Source: Amarobacillus sp046328225
Lineage (GTDB): Bacteria; Chloroflexota; Dehalococcoidia; Tepidiformales; Tepidiformaceae
Direction: 5' to 3'
Length of the DNA: 64,000 nucleotides
Assembly (NCBI GenBank): GCA_046328225.1
Contig: JAXLWZ010000002.1
Span: 62,001-126,000 of the forward strand
The notes beneath the pieces are model-generated. The model had not been told where the DNA came from, ran no database searches, and saw nothing but the letters and a program-made list of their open reading frames with translations. Positions within the stretch are counted from its first letter, which is position 1; the number at the start of each line of letters is the position of its first letter. The translations under genes were made by a program, and so were the position numbers. Below, one piece after another: positions 39,432 to 47,994 of this stretch.

Positions 39432-39953
39432 TTGCGCAGTAAGTTCGCCATCGCCGATCACCCAATTCACGCCATCCTCGTCGCCATCCCCATCGGCCTC
39501 TACGCCTGGACCCTGGTCGCCGATATCGCCTACATCGGCACCGGCAAGGACCACATGTGGTACGACATCGCCTTCTGGGCCGGCATCGGCGCGATCGTTT
39601 CCGCGCTCATCGCCGCCCTCCCCGGCCTCGGTGACTTCTTCACCGTCGTCGCTCACACCGAGGCGCGCCGCACCGGCCTGATGCACATGAGCATCAACCT
39701 CGGCGTGGTCGCCCTCTTCACCATCGCCATGCTCCTCATGCTCGATGACGGCGCGCTCGATGGCGGCAGCCTCGCCGCCGTGGTCGCGCTCCACGCCGTG
39801 GCGGTCGGCGGTCTGCTGCTCGCCGGCTGGCTCGGCGGCGAAATGACCTTCCGCCACCACATCGGCATGATCCCCGAGGACGCCGAGGCCGAGCGCGACC
39901 AGCAGGTCCGCCACGGCACGACCCCGGGTGCCATTCGGCCCTCGCATCGGTAA
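39432..39953 (+). CDS. DUF2231 membrane protein, TTG start
   Basis: A 173-residue protein with four hydrophobic helices and the DUF2231 opening DHPIHAILVAIPIGLYAW. Others include YDIAFWAGIGAIVSALIAAL and INLGVVALFTIAMLLMLDDG. The start is TTG at 39432, supported by GGGAGGA at 39421-39427 with good spacing; no ATG or GTG fits. It lies divergently from the ECF sigma factor and may be a target. DUF2231 proteins are predicted to be heme-binding or redox-linked membrane proteins. Confidence 0.82.
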   Translation: MRSKFAIADHPIHAILVAIPIGLYAWTLVADIAYIGTGKDHMWYDIAFWAGIGAIVSALIAALPGLGDFFTVVAHTEARRTGLMHMSINLGVVALFTIAMLLMLDDGALDGGSLAAVVALHAVAVGGLLLAGWLGGEMTFRHHIGMIPEDAEAERDQQVRHGTTPGAIRPSHR

Positions 39954-40022
39954 AGTCCGCCGACCGCAGAACGCCATTATGTTCGCCACCGGGTAGGGAC
40001 ATCCCCCTGCCCGGCAGCGAAT

Positions 40023-41294
40023 ATGGGCCGCATGGAGCGAATACGGCACCGCGAACCCGCCATCACCGGCCGCCAGCGCGAAGTCTGGCGGCTGGTCGCC
40101 GGCGGCCACACCAACGCCGAGATCGCCGCCCTGCTCGGCATCTCCCTCGATGGCGCGAAGTGGCACGTCGGCGAACTCCTCGACCGTCTCGATGCCTCCT
40201 CGCGGGACGAGCTCGCCGACCGCTGGCACGACGAGCACCGTCTGGCCAATCGCGCCCGCCATTGGCTCCGGTCCCTCGCGCTGGTTCCCTCGCTGAAACT
40301 GGCGGCGGCCGTCTCGGGCGTCACCCTGGGCGCCGGCGCCGCGGCCGTGGCCGGCGTGCTCATCTACCGCGCGAGCGGCGCCGCCACCGCGGACGAACCC
40401 GGCGCGCCCCTGCCCGTGGTGACCCAGCGGACCGAGTGGACACCCGAGGAGGCACTTCGCCGCGCCCGTGCGGAGGTCGCGGTGATGCTCGCGGAGCCGG
40501 ACCTCGCCGCGAAGTTCGCCCGCCCGCTGGCCGTCCGCGACCTTACGCTCGCCTCCGCCCGATTCGCTCCCGGCGCGATGGATGTCGATTTTTCGGGCGC
40601 GGGCCGCCTCGATAACTACTGGACGTACCACGACGGCGTTACGCGCGATGCCTGGTACTTCGCCTTCACGGCGAAGCAGGTCGCGCTGCGCGACGGCCGC
40701 GGGCCCCTGGGCGATGTCACCATCGAAGTCCTGCTCGAGGACGGGAAGCCCGGACAGCTCGCGTCACAGGTCTACGTCGAAAGCACCGCCGGGACCGAGG
40801 TCGCGTCCAGCAGCGGCGTCCGCTCGCGCGGCGCGGAGTCGATGGGCGCCGCCGCCCTCCTGAGCCAGCGCGTGGCAAGCTTCGACGGCCACCCCGATGC
40901 CGCCTGGCTGGGCGTGTTCCGTTCGCCAACCGGCACCTACTGCTACGCCACCTTCTCCGCGACCGGCCTCATGGGCATGCGGATGTGCATTGGCGGCGAC
41001 CCGGCGTCGCTCGCGCCCGCGGAGGTCAGCGTCACCCCGCTCGGCTGGACGGGCGTCGATAGCCAGCCCCAGGTCATCGTCCGCACACCCGCGAACGTCT
41101 ACTCCGTGCGCATCACCGCCGGCGGCGAAGCGAAGACCGTCGCGACAGGCGCACCGCCGCCGGATTGGCCGGTCGAGGAGCGGTTCGCGCTGCTCAGCGC
41201 CGGGCGCTGGGGCGAAACCTTCACCATCACCGCCTTCGACGCCACCGGCAACCAGCTCGGCACGGTGACGGGCGGCACCACCGGCGCACCGTAG
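40023..41294 (+). CDS. Membrane-tethered LuxR/GerE-type regulator with extracellular domain
   Basis: A 423-residue protein with a GerE-type helix-turn-helix at the N-terminus (about residues 14-65: AITGRQREVWRLVAGGHTNA and EIAALLGISLDGAKWHVGEL), then a single transmembrane helix (about 90-115, SLKLAAAVSGVTLGAGAAAV), and about 300 residues outside. The outer part has beta-rich segments with no recognised domain (VTRDAWYFAFTAKQVALRDG). The arrangement resembles one-component membrane regulators such as CadC or ToxR, but with a LuxR-type DNA-binding domain. ATGs at 40023 and 40032 are both possible. There is no phospho-receiver. Confidence 0.75.
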   Translation: MGRMERIRHREPAITGRQREVWRLVAGGHTNAEIAALLGISLDGAKWHVGELLDRLDASSRDELADRWHDEHRLANRARHWLRSLALVPSLKLAAAVSGVTLGAGAAAVAGVLIYRASGAATADEPGAPLPVVTQRTEWTPEEALRRARAEVAVMLAEPDLAAKFARPLAVRDLTLASARFAPGAMDVDFSGAGRLDNYWTYHDGVTRDAWYFAFTAKQVALRDGRGPLGDVTIEVLLEDGKPGQLASQVYVESTAGTEVASSSGVRSRGAESMGAAALLSQRVASFDGHPDAAWLGVFRSPTGTYCYATFSATGLMGMRMCIGGDPASLAPAEVSVTPLGWTGVDSQPQVIVRTPANVYSVRITAGGEAKTVATGAPPPDWPVEERFALLSAGRWGETFTITAFDATGNQLGTVTGGTTGAP

Positions 41295-41301
41295 CGACCG
41301 G

Positions 41302-41508
41302 CTATGCCGCGGTCGGGCCGCCGTGCCAGTGGCCCGCACCGTTCGGGATGATATCCACCACGCCGGGCAGGGGGATGACCTTCCGTGCGAACGGCAGGAT
41401 GCGCTCCACCGCGGGCACCGGCCCGAGGCTCGCCTTCAGCTCCGCCCGCCGGCGCGCCCGGTCGGCCCGCATCCGCGTCTCCATCAGCAGCAGTTCGTGG
41501 TCGTACAT
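41302..41508 (-). CDS. Small hypothetical protein (68 aa)
   Basis: Begins MYDHELLLMETRMRADRARR, a charged amphipathic helix, and ends in a glycine/histidine-rich tail. AGGAGG is 7 nt before the ATG at 41508, so expression is well supported. Proteins opening MYDxELLxxE occur as short unnamed proteins in high-GC bacteria. It converges on the LuxR-type regulator with a 7-bp gap. Function unknown. Confidence 0.55.
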   Translation of the reverse strand: MYDHELLLMETRMRADRARRRAELKASLGPVPAVERILPFARKVIPLPGVVDIIPNGAGHWHGGPTAA

Positions 41509-41646
41509 CGCGGGCCTCCTCGCCGTTCGTTCCGATGCCCGTATTCCACCAGTTCCCGCCGCCGCTTCACCCCACCTCTGGCCTGAAACACCTCTCCACC
41601 CTTCGGCCGACCACCCCCTCATTCCTCATCCCTCATTCCTCACCTC

Positions 41647-41652
41647 TATACT
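41647..41652 (+). promoter_or_regulatory. -10 hexamer of the leaderless hydrolase gene
   Basis: TATACT, 6 nt before the GTG at 41659. Confidence 0.5.
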
Positions 41653-41658
41653 GCAGGG

Positions 41659-42531
41659 GTGACCGACGAGCTCTCCGCCCACACCGCGCACCCCGAGCAC
41701 GGCTTCGATGGCTACGTGCACGCCCACGGCCTTCGCCACCACTACATCCGCTGGGGCGACCCCGCCGGCGATCCCGTGGTCTTCCTGCATGGCCTGATGA
41801 ACAACGCGCGCTACTGGGAGCACATCGCCGAGCGCATGCGGCCCGGCTATACCGTCTACGCGCCCGACCTTCGCGGCCACGGCGAATCCGAGCACGCCCC
41901 CGGCGGCTACCTCGTCTGGGCATTCGCGATGGACTTCCGAGGCGTCGTCGAGGAGCTCGACCTCGAAGCGTTCGACCTCGTCGCGCACTCCATCGGCAGC
42001 CGCGTCGCGATGTCCTACGCGCGCGACCACAGCCACCGCCTGAAGCATCTCGTGCTCGCCGACATGGGCCCCCAGATGGCGGACGCCGGCGCCCGCGGCA
42101 TTCGCAAGAGCACCGGCGAAGCGCGCAGCGCCCCCGGTTTCGGCACCGAAGCGGAGGCCATCGAGCACTTCGCCGGCATGTACCCCGGCGCCAGCCGCGA
42201 CTTCCTCGAACGCCAGCTCGCCGCCTCCCTCACGCTCGACGAGGCCTCGGGCAATCTCGTCTTCCGCTTCGACCCGCTCATCAACCAGGCCACGGGCCGC
42301 GCCGCGCTGGTCGAAATCCCCTACCTCTGGGAATCACTCGAGCACATCACCTGCCCCACGCTCGTGGTCAAGGCCGAAAAGAGCCGCATGCTCTCCACCG
42401 AAATCGCGGAGGAGATGGTCCGCCGCCTGCCGCGCGGCGAATTCATCGAAATCCCCGACAGCGGCCACCAGATTCCCCTGCACCAGCCCGATGCCTTCGC
42501 CAACGCCGTGCGCGAGTTCCTCGCCCGCTGA
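41659..42531 (+). CDS. Alpha/beta hydrolase
   Basis: A 290-residue cytoplasmic hydrolase of the epoxide-hydrolase/esterase type. VVFLHGLMNNARYW is the oxyanion region (HG), LVAHSIGSRVAMSY contains the nucleophile serine (S-x-G-S-R variant), and IEIPDSGHQIPLHQP has the catalytic histidine. An aspartate in VVKAEKSR or nearby would complete the triad but is unclear. GTG at 41659 follows a TATACT by 6 nt. No substrate can be assigned. Confidence 0.88.
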   Translation: MTDELSAHTAHPEHGFDGYVHAHGLRHHYIRWGDPAGDPVVFLHGLMNNARYWEHIAERMRPGYTVYAPDLRGHGESEHAPGGYLVWAFAMDFRGVVEELDLEAFDLVAHSIGSRVAMSYARDHSHRLKHLVLADMGPQMADAGARGIRKSTGEARSAPGFGTEAEAIEHFAGMYPGASRDFLERQLAASLTLDEASGNLVFRFDPLINQATGRAALVEIPYLWESLEHITCPTLVVKAEKSRMLSTEIAEEMVRRLPRGEFIEIPDSGHQIPLHQPDAFANAVREFLAR

Positions 42532-42631
42532 CCGCATGCCCATAGCCGCCTTCGATGGTGTGGCGAAGGCGTACGAATCGCGGCGCCGGAAGTATTCACC
42601 GTGGGCCGATCGCGGGTAGGATCGACCCGAC

Positions 42632-43816
42632 GTGCCTGTCTACCGCCCGTTCTCGCCCGCCTACCTGGCCGATCCCTATCCCTTCCTCGCGCGCCTGCGG
42701 GAGAAGTCGCCCGTGTTCAAGAGCGCCGAATTCGGGGCCTGGATCGTCAGCCGCCACGTCGATTGCCAGCGCGTGCTCCAGGACGACCTGCGCTTCTCGT
42801 CCGACCCGGCGACCGCGCGCTCCGGCATGGGCGAAGTCGTCAGCACGATGCGTGCCGAGGCGCCCCTCGGCGAAGTCCCCATCCTCGGGAGCTGCGACCC
42901 GCCGGACCACACGCGCATCCGCGCCGTCGTCAGCGCCGCCTTCACGCCGCGGCGCATCCGCGAGTTCGAATCCGAGATCGAAGGCGTCGCGCGCGACCTC
43001 GTGGCCCGCCTGCCCGCCGGCCGCCCGTTCGATGTCGTGCCCGCGCTCGCCGAGCCCTATGCCGTCATCTCCATCCTCGCGTTCATCGGTGTGCACCCCG
43101 AGCACCTCGACCGCGTGCGTGCGCTCGCCCACCCGATCATGACCGCGCGCTCCACCACGCATCCCACGCCGGCGCAGGTGTCGGCCTCCGCGCACGCCCG
43201 CGACCAGTTCGCTTCCTACCTGCTGCACACGCCGAACCACTCCGGCGTCATCGCCGTGCTCATGGAAGCCGTCGCCGAAGAGCGCGTCTCGCTCGACGAA
43301 GTGATCATGCTCATCATCCACATCACCACGGCGGGGAACGGCCCTTCGGCCTATGCCACGGCGAACATGCTCATGGCCCTCGCCGCCCACCCGGACGCCA
43401 TGGCCGCGATCAAGAACGACCCGGAGACGGTCCCCTTCGCCGTCGATGAGGTGCTGCGCTGGGACAGCCCGGTGCAGCTCATCAACCGCTTCGTGCGCGT
43501 GCCCCACGAGTTCGAAGGCAAGAAGTTCCGCAAGGGCGAAAGCGTCTTCGCGCTCGTCGGCTCCGCCAACCGCGACGGCGACGTCTTCGAGGACCCGGAC
43601 ACCTTCGATATCACCCGTCTGCCGGGGCGGCTCCTGAGCTTCGGGCACGGCATCCATTTCTGCCTGGGCGCCCCGCTCGCGCGCCTGGAGCTCGGCATGA
43701 TGATGCGCATGGTGCTCGAACGCTTCTCCAGCATCGAAGTGCTGGCGCCCGGCCCGCAGCGCGCCCCGGACCTCCTGATTCGCGGCCCCCGCAGCCTTGG
43801 CGTGCGGTTGGCGTAA
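42632..43816 (+). CDS. Cytochrome P450 with a non-canonical I-helix
   Basis: A 394-residue bacterial P450. The heme-binding loop is FGHGIHFCLGAPLARLEL with the proximal cysteine. VDEVLRWDSP contains the E-x-x-R motif, and the K-helix and meander are normal. The I-helix reads ITTAGNGPSAYATANMLMA: the usual acid-alcohol pair (A/G-G-x-D/E-T) that protonates bound oxygen is missing, with N-G-P in its place. Redox partners are not adjacent. Substrate unknown. The GTG at 42632 is the likely start, with TAGGAT 9 nt upstream. Confidence 0.92.
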   Translation: MPVYRPFSPAYLADPYPFLARLREKSPVFKSAEFGAWIVSRHVDCQRVLQDDLRFSSDPATARSGMGEVVSTMRAEAPLGEVPILGSCDPPDHTRIRAVVSAAFTPRRIREFESEIEGVARDLVARLPAGRPFDVVPALAEPYAVISILAFIGVHPEHLDRVRALAHPIMTARSTTHPTPAQVSASAHARDQFASYLLHTPNHSGVIAVLMEAVAEERVSLDEVIMLIIHITTAGNGPSAYATANMLMALAAHPDAMAAIKNDPETVPFAVDEVLRWDSPVQLINRFVRVPHEFEGKKFRKGESVFALVGSANRDGDVFEDPDTFDITRLPGRLLSFGHGIHFCLGAPLARLELGMMMRMVLERFSSIEVLAPGPQRAPDLLIRGPRSLGVRLA

Positions 43817-43821
43817 CTGCC

Positions 43822-46800
43822 TTAGCGCGCGTCCAGGATCTGCCGGATCTTGTGCCCCAGCGCCTCGACCGTGTACGGCTTCTGCAGGAACGCGACCTCG
43901 GCGTGTAGCACCCCGTACCGCAGGATGGCGTCGTCCGTATAGCCGCTGGAGAAGAGGATGCGCACGTGCGGCGCCTCCCGGCGGAGGGCGTCCGCGAGCC
44001 CCTGCCCGTCGAGCCGCGGCATCACCACGTCCGTCACCAGCAGGTCGATCTCGCGTCCCCGCTGGTTCAGCAGCGCCAGCGCTTCCTCGCCATCGGCGGC
44101 GGTGAGAACCGTGTACCCATACCGTCGCAGCCCGCGCGCGACGAGCTTGCGGATGCTCTCTTCGTCCTCCGCGAGCAGGATCGTCTCCGTGCCCGCGAGC
44201 TGGCTCGAGCCTTCGCTCCCATCCTGGACCGGCCCCGCGGCCTGCTCGATCCCCGGCAGCAGCACGGTGAAGGTCGTGCCTTCGCCCGCGCGGCTCTGGA
44301 CGCTGATGCGCCCGCCCGCCTGCTGCACGATGCCGTGCACCACCGAAAGCCCCAGGCCCGTGCCCTTGCCCACGCCCTTGGTGGTGAAAAACGGCTCGAA
44401 GATGCGCGGCACGACATCCGCCGGGATACCCGTGCCCGTGTCGCTCACACACACTTCGACCCAGCGCTGCGCCGGGGCGGCGTCGTCCGGCCGCGCCTCA
44501 TTCGTCGCGACGGTGAGCGTGCCGCCGCGTGGCATGGCGTCGCGCGCGTTCACGGCGAGGTTCATCAGCACCTGCACCACCTGGCCCGGGTCCGCGTGCA
44601 CCCGCGGCAGCCCCTGCGAAAGGCGCGTGCGCACCTCCACATCCTCGCCCAGCAGCCGCCGCAGCATCTTCTCTGTGTCGAGCACGATGGCGTTCACCTC
44701 GACCACCCGCCGCTCGATGATCTCCCGCCGGCTGAAGGCCAACAGCTGCCGCGTGAGCGACGCCGCCCGTTCGCCCGCGGCCTGGATCTCCTGCACGTAT
44801 TCGCGCACCTCGCCGTCCTGCGGAAGCTCCTCCAGCAGCAGGTCCGAATACGACTGAATGACCGTGAGCCAGTTATTGAAGTCGTGCGCCACGCCGCCCG
44901 CGAGCTCACCCACCGATTCCATCTTCTGCGTCTGCCGGACCTGCTCCTCCAGCGACCGCCGGTCCGTCACGTCCTCGGCGACACCGGCCACGCGCACGAC
45001 CTCACCGTTTCGGCCGGTCACGGGGAAGGCGCGGTCGCGAATCCAGCGGATCTCGCCATCGGCCCGCACGATGCGGTACTCCTGGTCGTACGAACCGCCC
45101 GCCTCGAGCCGGCGCGCCACCGCCACCGCGCCTCGGTCGTCGGGGTGGATGCTCGCCAGCCACGCCTCGCGCGAGGTATAGAGTGCCTCCGCGTCCGCGC
45201 CCCAGATGGCCTCGTATGCCGGGCTCACGTAGAGCATCCGGCCGTCCGGCTCCGTCAGCCAGAAGACTTCGCGAATGGATTCGGCCAGCTCGCGGAACCG
45301 CTCCTCGCTCTCGCGCAGCGCATCCTCCGTCGCCCGCCGGTCGGTGACGTCGTTGAGCGCGATGAGCCAGTGTGGCTCGCCCCCGATCTCGATCGATTCG
45401 GCCGAAAAGAGCGCGGCCCGGGGCGTGCCATCGCGGCTTTCGAACCGGTACAGCACGTCCGCCACCGACCGCTGGGACTGCATCCGTTCCCACGCGGCGG
45501 CCCGCTCGGCCTCGCTGATCGCGGGGCTCACCTGCTCCGCGACCTGCCCGATCATCTCCTCCCGGGTGTAGCCGAGCAGCCGCAGGTAGGCCTCGTTCAC
45601 CTCGATGATGCGCTGGTCCTCCGTCCGCACGATCACCTGGCCGAGGGGGCTGAGGTGGAACGCGCGCGAGAAGCGGTCCTCGCTCGGGCGCAGCGCCTCC
45701 TGCACCTGCTTGAACTCGGTCACATCGACGGCGGCGCCAACCAGCCGGTCGCGGCCATCCGCCGATTCCCGGCGTCCCGTGAGCGAAACCCAGCCGGTGC
45801 CGCCGGGCCGCCGCACCCGGAACGTCACGGCCACGGAGCTGCTGCGTCCCTCGAACGCGTCGCGAATCGCGCGATTCGTCGCCGCGACATCATCCGGGTG
45901 GATCACGCGGGCCATCTCCTCCGACGTGACTCGCGTCCTCCCCGGGGGGAGGCCCCAGAGCCGTCCCACGCCCGCGTCGATGTTGAGCGAACGGCTGCCC
46001 GAGTCCCAGATCCAGGTCCCGATGCCGGCGCCGTCGAGTGCCGCCACCAGCCGCGATTGTGTCGTGCGCAGCTCATCCTCGATGCGCCGCCGCTCGGTGA
46101 TGTCCATCATCACGCCGTGCCAGGTAGTGCTGCCGTCGGCCTCGCGCACCGGCATCGAATGGCCCTCGATCCAGAGCTCGCCGCGCGTGGGGTGCGCATA
46201 GCGAAACTGGCAGCGCCACGGCGTGAGCGCTTCCGCCGACGCCGCGATCGTGGCGCGCACGGCCGCGCGGTCTTCCGCGTGGGTCCACTCCGAGATGATG
46301 CTCGCGTCCTCCGCGACGTCGTCCGCGCTCAGGCCGAGCACGTCGGCGATGCCCGCGCTCGCATAGGGGATGAGGCTTCGCCCGTCCGGCCGCAGCTGGA
46401 ACGAAAGGATCATCATCCCCGGCGGGATCGTGTCGGCGACGCGCGCGAGCTGCTCCTGCCCGCGCCGCAGCGCCATCCGCGCAACCATCGCCTCGTGCAC
46501 ATCGGCGAGCGTGCCGAAGAAGCGCGCGGGCCGGCCACGTGCGTCGCGAATCGCCGCCGTTCGTGCCTCGAACCAGCGATAGTGGCCGTGGGTGTCCCGC
46601 AGCCGGAAGGTGATGCGCGCGTCCCGGCCCTGCGCGACCGCCTCGTCGTGCGCCCGCTGCACCTCCTCGCGCTCATCGGGGTGGACGCATTCGTTCCAGG
46701 CGAATCCGCCCGCCGCGATCCGCTCCTCACCGAAATAGGCCCGGCCGCGGCCGTTCAGGTAGTCGATGCGCCCGTGCGCGTCGCCCGTCCAGACGATCAC

Positions 46801-47166
46801 CGGCACCGACTGCACGAGCTGCTGATACTCGGCCTCGCTGCGAGCGAGCCGTCCCGCCGATTCCTGCAGCCGCCCGAGGTAGCGATGGAGCAGCCACCAC
46901 AGCAGCGCGCTCGTGACGAGGATGAAGGCGGTGCCTTTCAGGCTCTCCACCCGCGCCCGCGTGGCATCGTGCCCGATCAGCCCGGCCGCCCACCCGGAGA
47001 GCAGAATCCACGCGATCCCGGCGACCGCGTAGGCGAGCGCCACGCGTGTCGCCGTCCAGGGCACGGCCTGCCAGCGTCCCGGCCGCCCATCGGTGGGCGT
47101 GCCCGGCGCACCCGCGAATCCCTCCCCGCCCATGTCGTTCACGCACCCACCCCGGCCCAGACACAC
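43822..47166 (-). CDS. Multi-PAS hybrid histidine kinase with C-terminal receiver
   Basis: A 1,114-residue membrane kinase. Two N-terminal hydrophobic helices (about residues 40-85) are followed by five PAS domains spanning about residues 110-740. The kinase core has a HisKA of the HDFNN type (GGVAHDFNNWLTVIQSYSD, histidine about residue 760) and HATPase_c with NLAVNARDAM, DTGTGIP and GKGTGLGLSVVHG. A receiver at about residues 1000-1110 has DLLVTDVVMPRLDG. GTG at 47166 is taken; ATG at 47133 is an alternative. HDFNN kinases with receivers usually phosphorylate their own receiver or pass phosphate on. The signal is unknown. Confidence 0.93.
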   Translation of the reverse strand: MCLGRGGCVNDMGGEGFAGAPGTPTDGRPGRWQAVPWTATRVALAYAVAGIAWILLSGWAAGLIGHDATRARVESLKGTAFILVTSALLWWLLHRYLGRLQESAGRLARSEAEYQQLVQSVPVIVWTGDAHGRIDYLNGRGRAYFGEERIAAGGFAWNECVHPDEREEVQRAHDEAVAQGRDARITFRLRDTHGHYRWFEARTAAIRDARGRPARFFGTLADVHEAMVARMALRRGQEQLARVADTIPPGMMILSFQLRPDGRSLIPYASAGIADVLGLSADDVAEDASIISEWTHAEDRAAVRATIAASAEALTPWRCQFRYAHPTRGELWIEGHSMPVREADGSTTWHGVMMDITERRRIEDELRTTQSRLVAALDGAGIGTWIWDSGSRSLNIDAGVGRLWGLPPGRTRVTSEEMARVIHPDDVAATNRAIRDAFEGRSSSVAVTFRVRRPGGTGWVSLTGRRESADGRDRLVGAAVDVTEFKQVQEALRPSEDRFSRAFHLSPLGQVIVRTEDQRIIEVNEAYLRLLGYTREEMIGQVAEQVSPAISEAERAAAWERMQSQRSVADVLYRFESRDGTPRAALFSAESIEIGGEPHWLIALNDVTDRRATEDALRESEERFRELAESIREVFWLTEPDGRMLYVSPAYEAIWGADAEALYTSREAWLASIHPDDRGAVAVARRLEAGGSYDQEYRIVRADGEIRWIRDRAFPVTGRNGEVVRVAGVAEDVTDRRSLEEQVRQTQKMESVGELAGGVAHDFNNWLTVIQSYSDLLLEELPQDGEVREYVQEIQAAGERAASLTRQLLAFSRREIIERRVVEVNAIVLDTEKMLRRLLGEDVEVRTRLSQGLPRVHADPGQVVQVLMNLAVNARDAMPRGGTLTVATNEARPDDAAPAQRWVEVCVSDTGTGIPADVVPRIFEPFFTTKGVGKGTGLGLSVVHGIVQQAGGRISVQSRAGEGTTFTVLLPGIEQAAGPVQDGSEGSSQLAGTETILLAEDEESIRKLVARGLRRYGYTVLTAADGEEALALLNQRGREIDLLVTDVVMPRLDGQGLADALRREAPHVRILFSSGYTDDAILRYGVLHAEVAFLQKPYTVEALGHKIRQILDAR

Positions 47167-47496
47167 TCCGTCATCGCGAATTTAACCGCTGTAATGTGTG
47201 TTAGTTTGACGCAAGACCACCCGTCATGGCCATAGGGGAACGAGCGGCACTTTCGGAAAAAGAAAGCGCCGTGCGAATGGAAACGAAACGGCCGCGTAGC
47301 ACTCGGCCGGCGTCTCCCCCGTCCGCCGGACCGTAAACGCGTGTCGCCGGCGGCGCGGTGCCGCATCACCGCCACCCTACGCGGCCAGCCCGCACCGGCG
47401 CTATGGAATTTGACGTGACGTCATGGATTTCGATGCGCCTGCAACTGCTTCGGGGCTCCGTACCGCACCGAACGGCCGCGCGACGCGCCGGCGCGA
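47167..47496. other. Intergenic region with small hairpins
   Basis: A 330-bp gap between the PAS kinase start and the FMN-binding gene stop. It holds the kinase promoter (reverse strand), a hairpin around CACTTTC/GAAAGCG near 47248-47270, and a GTGACGTCAT palindrome near 47416. A GACGCAAGACC stretch near 47205 resembles part of the c-di-GMP-I riboswitch core, but the rest does not fit. No gene is seen. Confidence 0.4.
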
Positions 47497-47982
47497 TTAC
47501 CCGAAGCGCCAGCGCGTGGCCGTGGTCGCGAACCGCTCCTCGGACTCGATGAACCCAAACACCCGCTCCGGCCGCACGACCCAGAACGGCGCATAGCTCG
47601 CATCCAGGCTCGGCCCATACTTCGCGACGTAGGCGCCGAGGAAGTTCGCGACCGTGCCGTCCGCCATCGCCGTCACCTTCCCTTCGATGATCACGGCCTC
47701 GCTCGCCAGCTCTGTCGTGACCACGCAGGCCGGCGCCCGCAGGAAGTTCCGCGCCTTCCGCGACTGCGTCGCCGTGCTGAAACAGAAGCGCTCGTCCAGC
47801 CACACGCCCCAGACGGGCATCGCGTGCGGCGTGCCGTCTTCGTTGACGGTCGAAAGCCAGTAGTTCCGCGATGCCTCCAGCCGTTCGCGTGCCCACGCCC
47901 ACGGCAACAGCCCTTCGCCCTCGTTCGCCGCGGCGGGGATAATCGCGCCCAGGTTCGGCCGGTCCGGGATGGGGTCGCTCAT
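47497..47982 (-). CDS. Pyridoxamine 5'-phosphate oxidase-family flavoprotein
   Basis: A 161-residue split-barrel protein. RNYWLSTVNEDGTPHAMPVW is the usual N-terminal FMN or F420-binding strand, followed by FCFSTATQSRKARNFLRAPA and EAVIIEGKVTAM. Members oxidise pyridoxamine phosphate or reduce F420/FMN-linked substrates. The ATG at 47982 is preceded at 6 nt by TAGAAT, indicating a leaderless mRNA. It is 9 bp downstream of the ABC exporter stop on the same strand but likely has its own promoter. Confidence 0.88.
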   Translation of the reverse strand: MSDPIPDRPNLGAIIPAAANEGEGLLPWAWARERLEASRNYWLSTVNEDGTPHAMPVWGVWLDERFCFSTATQSRKARNFLRAPACVVTTELASEAVIIEGKVTAMADGTVANFLGAYVAKYGPSLDASYAPFWVVRPERVFGFIESEERFATTATRWRFG

Positions 47983-47988
47983 CGCGCG

Positions 47989-47994
47989 ATTCTA
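47989..47994 (-). promoter_or_regulatory. -10 hexamer of a leaderless flavoprotein gene
   Basis: TAGAAT on the reverse strand, 6 nt before the ATG at 47982; it overlaps the end of the upstream ABC gene region. Confidence 0.45.

Noticed and set aside
43966..47235. A 1,089-codon plus-strand frame opposite the PAS kinase
   Set aside because: Antisense shadow of the kinase; no recognisable motif and no ribosome binding site.
47190..47240. Partial similarity (GACGCAAGACC) to a c-di-GMP-I riboswitch
   Set aside because: The upstream GGCAAACC-type element and pairing stems cannot be found on either strand.
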